This document shows positions 1-9,328 of a stretch of 15,334 nt of DNA, in pieces (the stretch's first letter is position 1; each line of letters starts with the position of its first letter). The notes beneath the pieces were generated by a model that saw only the letters and a program-made list of their open reading frames with translations, did not search any database and was not told the origin of the DNA. A program made the translations under genes and the position numbers. The DNA comes from Sarocladium kiliense (lineage: Eukaryota; Ascomycota; Sordariomycetes; Hypocreales; Sarocladiaceae). The stretch lies in the NCBI GenBank assembly GCA_030734395.1, contig JAUZTG010000018.1, positions 1-15,334 of the forward strand. The letters run 5' to 3'.

Positions 1-25
1 CCCCCCCCCCCCCCCCCCCCCCCCC
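1..25. repeat. Poly-C homopolymer at window edge
   Basis: The window opens with 25 consecutive C residues and then turns abruptly into ordinary mixed sequence. It is not a fungal telomere repeat (CCCTAA). A pure run this long at an edge may be a contig-end or gap-filling artefact, though a true homopolymer tract cannot be excluded. Confidence 0.9.
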
Positions 26-573
26 AATGATAGGCTTTGCGGAAATTCAGGAAAGCCCCACATGGTCGTCACGGGGCTCTCAAGAGGCCGGGTCCGTCCG
101 CAACTCCGCTCCGCCCGATTATTCATTCTGTCAACATCGCCGTCCGCTATGCGCCCTAGTAAGTGGATGTCGGATCTAAATCCACTGACGCAACCATAAT
201 CTCCTATTGAACAAACTTTGAATGCCGACAAGGTCTAAACAGCGAAGCCGTGTTGAAGCTTAGTAGGCAATGCCCTCAGCTATACCCGTGGTCGGCAGAT
301 CTATCGAAAATGCCCTCGAACATGCCCTCGTTTATCATGTTGACTGACGAACATGGTGAGTGCTCGGTTCCCGGGCGACCCTATCTCGGACTTCAATTGA
401 TACCGATCACGTCCTCAATCGTTCTCCACATCGTCGGATTGTCTGCCGCGACTTTAGGGCAGCCCGCAAACTAGCGCCACATGCATTTGTAAGCGTAAGG
501 GTAGCCCAAGAGAAGAATGCTGAAGCATATCAAGCTAAACTGATGGATCAGGCACATATGCCGCCCATGTATG
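26..573. other. Intergenic region upstream of oxidoreductase
   Basis: I see no supportable gene here. The short open frames lack recognisable domains and overlap each other in different frames. The stretch includes three copies of ATGCCCTC (starting at 270, 310 and 322) and probably holds the promoter of the gene starting at 658. Confidence 0.5.
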
Positions 574-582
574 TATATATAG
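574..582 (+). promoter_or_regulatory. TATA box of the oxidoreductase gene
   Basis: TATATATAG lies 84 bases upstream of the ATG at 658. This is a plausible core-promoter position for a fungal gene with a short 5' leader. It was assigned by sequence and position only. Confidence 0.5.
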
Positions 583-657
583 GGTTCTTGAGACCATTAC
601 GAGGGCCAAAGGTCATCAATTGCGTTTCGAAAGTCTGCTAATCACAGGTCGCAAATC

Positions 658-1799
658 ATGTCCGATTATCTGACTATTACGTTGGCCAAGAGGCCTGAAA
701 CCGAAATCGTCCTAGGAGAGACACTCAAGCCGCAAACCAAGAGAACACCAGCAACAGAGACCCTTCATGATGGTGAACTGCTCGTGGAAAACATATACTT
801 GAGTATCGACCCTGCAATGAGGTCTTGGATGAACGGCAAGTACCCATCCTCTCACCATCACGTGCTCGTCCAACCCACAAGGCTGACTCTAAGGACCCTA
901 TGGTTAGAGGAAGCAACTTACGCGGAACCAATGGCCATTGGCGAAACGATGCGAGGTGCCACAGTAGCACGAGTCTTGGCCTCCAAGTCGGAAAAGGCGC
1001 GATCTGGCGAGATCGTCCTTACGTGGTCTGGCTGGTGCGAGCGTGCTATCGTCCATGAGTCCACGATTGAACCAGCCGCTTCACTACCGCCCGTGGACAG
1101 GTTATCTGACTACCTTTCCGGAATTGGCATGACGAGCATCACAGCCTACTTTGGGATGCTCCGTATCGGCGACCCTAAGGCAGGAGAAACCGTGTTGGTA
1201 TCCGGCGCAGCTGGAGCGACCGGAAGCGTTGCAGGTCAGATTGCAAAGTTGATGGGTGCTCGCGTTATAGGCATCGCCGGCAGCGACGCAAAGTGCCGCT
1301 GGCTGAAAGACGATCTCGGTTTTGACGAGGCATTGAACTACAAGGCTCCCGACTTCCACACTCGTTTCGAGGAAGCGACGCCGAATCTGATCGACGTCTA
1401 TTTTGACAATGTTGGAGGCGAAATTCTCGACATGGCTCTTGATAGAGCCAATCTTCATTCAAGAGTGGTCATTTGCGGTGCTATCAGCACATACAACACG
1501 AACCACCTCACTGAGGCTGGCATTAAAGTAAGTACGTTGCTTTCCATCTTCCTTCCTAGCTGACCATGGTGCAGGACTACTTGAGGCTTCTACGCAAGCG
1601 TGTCAAAGTGCAAGGCTATCTCGTCTTTGATGACGTAAAGGACTTTCCCGAGGCTCGCAGCCAAATTGCGAAGTGGGTGAAAGAGGGCAAGCTAAGATGT
1701 CAGGAGACGGTTATTAAGGGGGGTTTAATGGCGGCGGAGGAAGCCCTGCGTGATTTGTATAGAGGTATTAATACCGGGAAGCTTATAGTTGAACTTTAG
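658..1799 (+). CDS. NADP-dependent MDR-type oxidoreductase (CurA / alkenal reductase-like), 2 exons
   Basis: This belongs to the zinc-independent branch of the medium-chain dehydrogenase/reductase superfamily (leukotriene B4 dehydrogenase / curcumin reductase type, COG2130). Known members use NADPH to reduce the double bond of unsaturated aldehydes or ketones in the cytosol; the substrate here is unknown. Visible: an N-terminal catalytic domain with LSIDPAMRSWMN (residues 48-59) and IGETMRG (94-100), then a Rossmann nucleotide-binding loop GAAGATGSVAG (183-193) and YFDNVGGEILD (248-258). An intron at 1528-1574 (47 bp, phase 0) has donor GTAAGT, branch site CTGAC at 1560-1564 and acceptor CAG. 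Joining 658-1527 to 1575-1799 gives 364 residues with the normal family C-terminus. The family is usually about 345 residues. The extra residues 62-79 may be a second, in-frame 54-bp intron at 840-893 (weak donor GTACCC; CTGAC 7 bases before the acceptor end), which would give 346 residues. It looks intact. Confidence 0.9.
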
Positions 1800-1915
1800 G
1801 CCTGTTCCTAAAGGTCTACTAGTCTCGCGGCCTTTTGCTGCCCAAAAGCCAATCCCTGCTCTCTGTCTGGTCTAGTTGTGACACTTGAGTTTTAATATGG
1901 TACAGTTATAAAATC

Positions 1916-1921
1916 AATAAA
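1916..1921 (+). terminator. Polyadenylation-like signal AATAAA
   Basis: AATAAA lies 117 bases after the stop codon at 1799, inside an A-rich stretch. It is a reasonable position for 3'-end formation of the oxidoreductase transcript, but fungal poly(A) signals are loose, so this is suggestive only. Confidence 0.4.
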
Positions 1922-1929
1922 AAAATATA

Positions 1930-2200
1930 AGGTAAAAAATGCGCTCCAGCAAGGAAAGCCTGCTATCTGCGAGGCCATCGTCAACGCTCTCGCCTTGGCA
2001 GCAACGATGTGCGCGCCGAGGCTCACTAGGTTCGAAGGCGTTGGTCAAATTAAGGATATGGCTCTGGAAGCTATTTGCGGATCGGATTGAGGAATGGATG
2101 AAGGTGGAGGGGAGAGGGTCAGATGACGTGGAGAGAGCGGAAGTTTGTGGTGCGCAGAGCATCCAGTAGGGGGCAATTTCCTAGAGCCGAAGATGATAGC
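1930..2200. other. Intergenic sequence, no supportable gene
   Basis: Overlapping open frames of 76 residues (+) and 82 residues (-) occupy this stretch, but neither shows a domain, a convincing start or partner exons. I see normal base composition here, before the AT-rich block begins. Confidence 0.4.
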
Positions 2201-2940
2201 ACTGCCGGCAGACAAGCTACTTTTCTAGCTAATATTATAACTCAATATTCCTGATCCATCTCGCGATTATTATTTTTTATGCACGAGCTAAGCTGGTTGC
2301 GCGTAGCCAAATGGATATCAAGTTGTTGTAGACGTCTAACGCGGGCCTACAGGATGGGCCGCTCAGCGTACAACACTACAAACAAGCTATATATATAGGG
2401 ACTATAAGCTAAGAAGAAGTTATATATAGGATTATATAACCTAAAGAATTACTTTATTAAATAAAGTAATCTTAAAAGAATTATAAGAAATTATTTAATA
2501 ATTTAAAGTAATTTAAAAAAAACCACCTAGTATATAAAAAATAATTAAAATTATTACGCTCTTAAATATATACTCTTCTTATTAAATTAGCTTCTATAAT
2601 CTTAAACTAAGACTTATTCTCATAAGTATTAACTTCACCTTAAGGCTATACTAAGGGTATTATTTTAAAGCACCACTTCATCTAAATTTACTTAGATCTC
2701 CTAGGGTGGCTATTATAGCTAAGATATATAATTTATAATCCTATATATTTATTAGCAGTAGTAACAAGATTTTAAGTTTAAATAGTATAGTAAACATTTT
2801 AATAGCTTAGAAGGGTTATAAAAGTAGGCTGTATCTATATCTCAGAATAAATACTATATAAATCAATAGGCAACTATTGATTATAATTATATTATTGCCC
2901 TACTCCTATTTAATCTGCTTTTGTTAAAGGAAATTACCGG
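2200..2940. repeat. AT-rich, RIP-like block
   Basis: The base composition falls sharply to mostly A and T with very frequent TA steps, and the block has no open frame of interest. This is what repeat-induced point mutation leaves in Pezizomycotina: C to T changes, preferentially at CA, which enrich TA. A patch near 2285-2380 keeps higher GC and may mark an older element edge. The right limit is sharp: by about 2940 the sequence returns to GC-rich coding character next to the 3' end of the OrsD/RecQ-like gene. The original element cannot be identified by eye. Confidence 0.7.
2448..2470. repeat. Perfect 11-bp inverted repeat in AT-rich block
   Basis: ATTACTTTATT is followed by one A and then its exact reverse complement. 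It is a perfect 23-base palindromic structure. In such AT-rich sequence it may be chance or the decayed hairpin of a mobile element. Confidence 0.6.
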
Positions 2941-3028
2941 CCTAACCCCTACTTATCTTGACTCTCCCAGTCAGGCAAACAAGGAAACCGCCTCCTATAT
3001 ATACCCGCTGCAATTACTCGCCTCGCGA

Positions 3029-4862
3029 TTAGCCTCCGCGCTTGATGATGCTCTCGCACCGGTCAACCCATATATCATCGCTGCTGCGGAACACAATCTG
3101 GATAAACTCGGCTGGGTCGGATCTTGCCGCCAGGAGCCGCTTTCGCATCTTGAGTAGCTTGTCGTTGTTCTCTAACTCGGCGTCCGTGTTACGAGGATTA
3201 TCGCGGTTACCCTGGCACGTAATCCACCCGAGCGCGCGGAGCATGCGGTTATTGCATCCTTTGTGTTCTGTCTGGACTCAGCTTAAGTTCTCTAGAACAC
3301 GCATCGCGTATATATATATATATATAATCTGGCTCACCAATCTTCTTCGTCATCTCTGTTACATCATGCACGGCCCCTTTTGTATCTTTCTTCCAGGGAA
3401 AGAGCCTACGCTGGTAGAACCACATCATGCGCGTGACCATGACTAGGCAGAGCTGCCCTGCATCCTTACGCTTGGACGCCACGGAGAAGTTCAACGTATG
3501 TGGTTCAACTTGTGGTGTCTGCGACGAGGCAGCGACGGTCAGGGCCAGCATCAGCATCAGATCGCAGAGGGGGTCTCCGAGCGACAGCTTGAGCGCGTCC
3601 ATGGCGAGGTGGTAGTGGTTCAGGACCTTGGCGTCGCCGCCGTTCGCGAATTGCTGCACCATCCTGCTCATGGCTTCCTGCAGCAGTCTCGGGACCTCCT
3701 TGAACGGCAACTCGGCCCCGAAGTCGATGCGCGCCCGGTCCGTTCTCATCGACGCAGCGCGCGCATCGGCAAGCATGGCCAGCTCTGCCGTCCGCCCCAA
3801 CGAACCGGCCGGCCGCCGGGATGGCAACGATGTGGTGCCGTGCTTCAGGCGGATTGCTCCTCGCGACGCCATCCGACCCTTGTACGAGTCGAGCACCCAT
3901 TCTATCCCCACTGTCGCGAGGCTGGTCGATATGCTGGCGATCCACTGCTCCGAGGGAATCCTGTCCCCGGACATGTGGCCGTGCTGAACGGCCAGGCGCA
4001 GCTTCGCTATCCATGTCGAGTTCGTCGGCGACACTGCGAGCCTGCTGGCCGTGTTGCTATCGGCGCTGACTGCACGGTATATGTCGCCGGCGAAGTCGTA
4101 GAGCGTTCTTGACCTCGACGTGTCGATCGACACCCGAGGCCTGCAAGGCGTCATGCCATGCAGGAGCGTGCGTAGTGACCTGCGATGAGTGGTTAGCCGC
4201 GGGGTCACACCTTCGCATCCGAAAACGTGGTATACTTGCTTCATTGTGAATGGGCCATCGTCGGCCTCCCACGCCGCGACGGCCAGGACGCACTCCTGGA
4301 CCTTGTCCGATGTGGAGGCAGCACCCGTCTTGGCCGCCGGAGCTCGCAGGCGCCGGTTCAGCTGCTGGACGAGAAAGGCCCTGGTCTGGGGGATCCACAG
4401 CTCGCGGAAGAGCTGCTCGAGGAAACGGGCCATCTGCGCGACCCCCTTGAAGGATGCATCGCTCAGCTGGCTGAACCAGAGCTCGTTCTGCCGGTTGACC
4501 GCCGTGCCCTCGCCGTAGTGGAACGCCAGGGATGCGATGTGCATGAGGACCGGCTTGCCGTCGCTCTTGCGTCTCGGCCATCGATCCAAGTCGATAAAGT
4601 CCCCGCCGCCCCCGATCGCTGTGGGGCTGAAGGAGAGCAGCTCCGGGTCCATGTACGGCCACGCCCCGCTGCGGAGACTGGATATGGTCCCGAGGGCACG
4701 GAGCACCGCCGACGGCAGCTTCCGAGCGTCCCCTGTGAAGCAGTAGGCCCCGAGCCGCTCGATGGCCGCCACCGCCTCCGAGTGGGCGAGGCTTAGACCG
4801 GCCTCGCCCCGTCCCTTGAATATCTTGTCCATCCCCTGCAGGGCGCCGCCGCCTCCTGCCTT
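3029..4862 (-). pseudogene. OrsD/RecQ-like gene, middle and 3' part (2 exons)
   Basis: This is the downstream half of a decayed fungal OrsD (DUF3505)/RecQ-associated gene. The frame is open from just after a TAG at 4863-4865; the first ATG is at 4832. The stretch GGGGDFIDLDRWPRRKSDGK and the following LMHIASLAFHYGEG and FRELWIPQTRAF are, as I recall them, the conserved core of the middle region of these large proteins. The upstream exon appears to run into a stop at 3249, but an intron at 3337-3268 (70 bp, phase 1, donor GTGAGC, acceptor ACAG) restores the frame. Splicing continues into EHKGCNNRMLRALGW and ends at 3029, giving 577 residues from the ATG at 4832. The function of the family is not established; DNA-linked roles are inferred from its usual RecQ helicase partner. 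It might still be translated alone, but it lacks the normal N-terminus. It ends against the AT-rich block. Confidence 0.7.
3268..3337 (-). repeat. Intron carrying a (TA)9 microsatellite
   Basis: A run of nine TA units at 3309-3326 would encode YIYIYI if read through, followed by a stop. A GTGAGC donor at 3337 and an ACAG acceptor ending at 3268 place the microsatellite inside a 70-bp intron. Removing it rejoins two coding-like segments in frame. The branch site is imperfect (CTGAG). Confidence 0.7.
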
Positions 4863-5049
4863 CTAATCCGAACTATCCTCAATATCCATTCTCTCATTGT
4901 ATGCCTTGTGCCACATACGCCACCGTGCCCTCTCTCTCTCGCGTCACATTCGCCGCTTCTAATCGCTTCCACTTCCCAACCCCCCGCTGTGAACTCAGTT
5001 CCGTCCTGTTCATCGCCCACTCAAACTCTGCCGCTTCTTGTGACAGCTA
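4863..5049 (-). pseudogene. Broken linker: two TAG stops and a frameshift
   Basis: The upstream frame stops at a TAG (5049-5047), but past it the same frame continues with coding-like text (LSQEAAEFEWAMNRTEL) to a TGA near 4900. The coding text then seems to resume in another frame from about 4920 (RMWHKAYNERMDIEDSSD), meets a second TAG (4865-4863) and runs on into the downstream half. Both TAGs could be CAG codons changed at CA, the classic RIP change. No pair of splice sites that I tried bridges the region. The upstream and downstream halves are therefore parts of one dead gene. Confidence 0.65.
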
Positions 5050-6924
5050 CATCAGCTCCTGAGCCGCCTCCTCCTCCTCCGTTGCTGCCTCCCTTACCGC
5101 TGTCTTACCTTGGCCTATTGCTCTCTCGCTCATCCCTGACTGTTCACAACGGTCGCACAGCTCCTCATCGTCCATGCATCCTCCTCTCCGCCACGTCTCC
5201 CCGACCGCCAACTCTATCAGCAACCTCCGGCATCTCGTGTCGGCACACATCCTTGCCCCTTTCCAGTCCTCGTCCTCCGTGACCACCACCGACTCGCCGT
5301 ACTGCCCGTTCCTTCCCGCCAGTCTGGCCTGCCGCGCGAACACGCGCCTGTCCTCGGGCAGACCGTAATGCACCACCAACTGAACGTCGTACTTATTCGT
5401 AACCCACTCCTCCTTCCACACCCCAACCTCGACCGCCATCACCTGTGTAACTCGCCACTTTTCCATCGTCTTGGAGAACGGTGGTTCATCATCCATGTGT
5501 TCGTGCCACTCTACACATCCGTCTAGTATCCAGTCTAGCCGCCCTGTGCTCTCTGGTGTGTCGGCGTACACGATTGCCAGCCCCCCATTACCGGATTCCC
5601 GGAACTCCCCTATAATATCGTAAACCTCCCGGTCTCTTGTCCACATGTCGTCACTCTTTGAAGGCCGCCCTTGGACCCTGTATCGAACGTTAAGCCTCGT
5701 GATAGTGTTGCGTGGTCTGCCTGTGCCTGCGCCCTGGTGCCTGTACGTGCCTCCTGTGACGGCCTGTTCCGGGCATGCTTCCCTGGCCTTGGCCCGTGGT
5801 TCCTTGAATTCCTCTAAGGCCCATGTCCAAGTACAAAGTTGGCGAATCATCTCTGAACCTTCGACTCCTTCTACTTCCAAAGGTTGCATTAACCAAGCGG
5901 CAGCATCTTCGTCGTCATAGTGATACGGGGGTTCGTCGCCTTCTTTCTCGAGGTATCCTTCAATGCCATCAAAGACGTCATCCTGGTAACTTCGCACCCC
6001 ACAGCCAACGAAGCCGATTATGCTGTCACATAGCAGATATCTGCTGTAGCTACACTCGGCCGCCGGTTCTAGTACCCACTTCCCTTGGTCGATCATGCTC
6101 CATCTAGAACAGAAGTGGCGGGGTAAATGGCAGAGTTTGCATCCGTTCGAGGGTAGGAAACCCTCATCGTAAAACATTTCACCCAATCCCCTGCGGATAT
6201 GGCTTGAGCCTCCTCTCTTACATTGCCTCAGTGTATGGCGTATATGCTCATCAGACAAACCGCGCCCAGCACAGAAGGTACACTTCCCCTCCAGCCAATC
6301 CAGAGCCGCCCGTCGTCGTCTACCCGCTGGCAAGGCCTTGAATCCTGTAGCACGGATGATGACACATGCAATGCGCCTCTCCCGACTTCCCGCTGCCTGA
6401 GTGCGGTCAGCCGATCCTTGACGCGCTGATCCTCGATCGGACGTAGACAACTCCCATTGCGCTCTACGGTCCAATACCTCCGTGAGGGGCCAGTGGACCA
6501 AGTTTGCAAGTACACGAGATCGAAGCGGTCCCCGTTCTGGGGCCACCGCGGTGTGAGTTCGGCGACTTGGGCAGCTCTCAGAGTCGGGGGCGGACTGCGA
6601 GCAGTGACGGTATTTTAGTTGAGAACTAATGGTACGGAACGGACACGCGGTGCAGGCGAATCCATCGTACGTTCGGAGGTACCGGTCCTCGACCGATCCG
6701 TCGGCCGGCGGTGTCAAATCATCAGCGTCTTTCAGACCAGCGTAGGACCGGATCAGCTTGGTCAGACCCTTCCTCTCCTGACGTGGCACCTTGTGCTTCT
6801 CCCGTAGATGCGTCGTGACTCGAGAGCCAGAGATGGAGAGAGCGCATCGACACTCAGCCCTGCAGCAGATAAGTGCCTGCGACTCAGAGTCGATACGTAG
6901 TTGAAGGTTCTCCAGGCTTGCCAT
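5047..6924 (-). pseudogene. OrsD N-terminal domain joined to degenerate RecQ C-terminal pieces
   Basis: The likely original start is the ATG at 6924; the frame is open back to 7194, but that 90-residue extension looks like leader. Residues 1-110 fit the OrsD/DUF3505 domain (PF12013): Cys 20/21 and 25 with His 39 and 44, then DGFACTACPF with Cys 91 and 94. The OrsD text then leaves the frame: DLVYLQTWSTGPSRRYW (about 6530-6480) is in the +1 frame, with the shift near a five-base G run at 6586-6590. Back in the first frame comes a Cys-rich segment (KCTFC, CKLCHLPRHFC) like the C-terminal tail of fungal RecQ-like helicases. A RecQ C-terminal helicase domain follows: IVYADTPESTGRL (motif IV), LVVHYGLPE, RQARLAGRNG (a damaged motif VI) and CMDDEELCDRCE (zinc-binding). 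Motif V and the ATPase half are missing. It ends at TAG 5049-5047. Domain names rest on recalled family patterns. Confidence 0.7.
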
Positions 6925-7339
6925 TCGAGCCCTAGTGCAGTCGTCCTTCGATCGGCTGTCCGCGACGTAGCATGGAGGATAATGCAATGAACAGGAAGAG
7001 CAGGCTATGATGCAGAGGAAAGTATACGATAGACTAGATTTGCGTGGAACGAAAAGAAAGGAGGTCTTCCCCGCGGTTAGGGGTGCCTTCCAATTTACGA
7101 AGCCTCGCCTGTATTGGTAGGCGTGGGAGGTGTTGAGGTACGCTAAGAGTTTTAGACCCGTGGAGCCGGGAGCTACTGTAGGAACAGGGTGCACCGGAAG
7201 GGTGGCAGGGATGGCACGGACGAATTGGAAGTAATTTCATGTCATTACAAGATTGCATGATGATACGAGCGACCCTTTGTACAGTAGTAGTAGCGCAAAA
7301 GGCAAGCAACCACAAATGAACCACGCCATAAACCCCCCC
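6925..7339. other. Intergenic region upstream of the OrsD/RecQ-like pseudogene
   Basis: The stretch holds the former promoter/leader of the minus-strand pseudogene and the 3' flank of the next minus-strand gene. The frame 6925-7194 is open in phase with the pseudogene but shows no domain. A C8 run at 7333-7340 touches the stop codon of the next gene. I see nothing else. Confidence 0.4.
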
Positions 7340-8802
7340 CTAAGAACGATTACGCTCTTTACGTAAATGGGTTTCCCTGTCATGGAATGGCTCTCCAAGA
7401 ATAACATCTTCCCTTAGATGCTCACAAACCCAGAATGACACCTTTATGCGTATTGGAGGTCCATTCCCTTGCATCCACACGAACGCATTTGCAACTTTCC
7501 CGAGAATCACCGTAGAACTATTGTTCTCGAAAATTACCCGTTCCAAGCCATCCTCTTCCTCAACCTCAAGGTTAAACCGTTGAGCGGCACTCAGTGATAT
7601 GAGGTTTTCGGCTAGAGTCTCATCCCTCCTTGCAGTGATAGGAATCCTGCCCATCCTTGATTCGTCCGAACTGATAAATCCAGATACGGCATTACGGTGC
7701 GTCCTCCTGTCCAGATTCAATTCACGCGGCCTTGGGCGGACGGCATAATAGTCCTCTATAGCTTCATGGTCCTCAGACGAGCTAGACAACGCTTCAGAGG
7801 GTACTGGTGAATTTGTTAACCCAGCAAGACTGATGGGTACAATGCTAGGTGACGAAGGCAGGGATTCTGATTCTGTCTGCCTATTAGGCCGGAGAAGAGA
7901 AATTGGTCGCCTAGAAGCTGAAGAGTCTGAATAAAAATAGCCGCTAGAGAATGATGGTGTTGGCGAAGAAACAGGTTGCGGTGAAACTGAGTCGTATACG
8001 GCACCATTTGAGGGTCTAGCCGCCCCTGGCTGCTGAGAAGACTCAGATGGGCTTTGTTGCGGAACGCTGCGTGCCTTGCCAAATTCATCCGCGAGCGTGA
8101 GCATGTCCCCCGCAAGCTTTTCGAGCTTATGCAGATGAGAGCGATTTGAAGAGTCTTCTCCGGAATATGTGAGACAGTACTCGCTGAGTCGTTTAAGCTC
8201 CGAGCTTCTATTTTCGGCCTCTTCCTGCTTCTGTTTGCTATATTCTGATATTAGCCTTGTTCAGTAGAGAATCGTCCAGCAGCAAATACTCACAACATCT
8301 CTTGCACAAACTCAGCAATCTTGCCATCTTGTGGGGGGGGCAGAGACCTCATGACGTCTTGGGAAGTGATGGTGATTGCAAGTTGAAGTAAACATTGAAC
8401 GCTTGTTGTGAGCGGAATTAGAGCGTCCACCTTTGCCTTTATGCGGATCACCCACTGGAACTCACGAATCCGACGAACAGCTTTGATTCGTTTTTCAACG
8501 GCACTCATCTTCCTCTTCAAAACCTTTGCTTCTTTGCCAATACCTTTGATGTGACCCTCTTCTTTGAGTCTTCGAACTACTGGTGATTCAGGGTACTTTT
8601 TCACCTGTCTCTTCAAGACTTGCACGGCTGTGTCAATGACGCCAGAATTAGTCTCGAGGCGATTGACGGACTCAGCAATGTCAGCGAGGATATTGCCTTC
8701 TTTGTCTCTGAACACGATCCACATTGTGCTGGCCAATTTGGCTGTCGCTTTCGTCAATCCTAGGATTGAGACAACTGCAAGTCCGATGCTAGCAGGGTCC
8801 AT
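7340..8802 (-). CDS. STAND-type N-terminal domain protein with degenerate retropepsin-like C-terminus, 2 exons
   Basis: Exon 1 is 8802-8294 and exon 2 is 8237-7340. The 56-bp intron (8293-8238, phase 2) has donor GTGAGT, branch CTAAT and acceptor TAG; the earlier CAG acceptor would give an immediate stop. The joined protein has 468 residues. The start MDPASIGLAVVSILGL and the helical, Lys-rich first 170 residues resemble the N-terminal domains of fungal STAND/NLR-type proteins (Helo_like_N/SesA class), which may signal in non-self recognition or cell death. Residues about 171-214 are charged and helical. A Ser/Pro-rich disordered linker follows to about 330. The last about 100 residues look like the retropepsin fold found at the end of similar fungal proteins, with RRDETLAENLIS (373-384) and REDVILGEPF (445-454). 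The catalytic DTG/DSG triad reads DET, so protease activity is doubtful. No NACHT or NB-ARC domain is present. ATG context is favourable (A at -3, G at +4). Confidence 0.75.
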
Positions 8803-9266
8803 TTTGTACTGGTCAAGAGGAACCGAATGGAGAAATCAAAAGAATGATTCAGCATTGGACGGTGCAATGACGAGGGCCGAACGACTATTCTATTTTTTGA
8901 GGACATTACCACAACATGCGGCTCTTGCGGGGTCATCCATGGGTTTCGGCTGTTTTCTCTTGCGGCGCACTCCCTGTAGGCTGTTCGAAAGGCAGACCAG
9001 CAACGCCCTGGGGCGCTACCTGTCCGGAGGCCGTAACGGAGCATCATGCACGAATTCGGGTGCTGGTGGATGGTCGGGGCACCATGCCATTGGTTATGTG
9101 TTGGCAACGGCGTCAGAAGAGATGAGTGGTATTTCCATAAGTACGCGGGCGCAACCGAGGCGTGCATCCAGCCCCGCAACATCCAGAGCGACACTCGCCA
9201 TTCAACCAACAACGCGATGCTGGCACGTAAGGCTGAAACTCGATGTGTCACGGGCCAAGCGCTGGA

Positions 9267-9292
9267 GGCTCACGTGCCAGGGCACGTGAGCC
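9267..9292. promoter_or_regulatory. Perfect 12-bp inverted repeat holding two CACGTG E-boxes
   Basis: The left arm GGCTCACGTGCC and its exact reverse complement are separated by AG. Each arm contains a CACGTG core, the E-box bound by bHLH factors in fungi. Two E-boxes in mirror arrangement suggest cooperative binding or a hairpin. The distance to the two flanking starts is 465 and 366 bases. Confidence 0.6.
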
Positions 9293-9328
9293 ATGACAAC
9301 GACATCAGACATTCATGAAACAGGAGAC

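Noticed and set aside
2941..2952. CCTAACCCC as an interstitial telomere repeat
   Set aside because: Only about one repeat unit is present, without tandem copies.
3498..4796. Long plus-strand frames (204 and 189 residues) antisense to the pseudogene
   Set aside because: They are GC-rich shadows of the minus-strand frame, which carries the conserved-looking residues.
4833..5100. An intron joining the two halves of the OrsD/RecQ-like gene
   Set aside because: Candidate donors such as GTAAGG near 5097 lead to acceptors in frames that stop quickly, and coding-like text continues past the first TAG in the same frame.
5100..5130. GQGKT as a Walker A motif in the OrsD/RecQ-like gene
   Set aside because: The spacing GxxxxGK[ST] is not met, and the segment follows the helicase C-terminal domain instead of preceding it.
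8564..9289. 241-residue plus-strand open frame and the opposing 163-residue frame
   Set aside because: The plus frame overlaps exon 1 of the well-supported minus-strand gene, and neither shows domains or low-complexity-free coding character.
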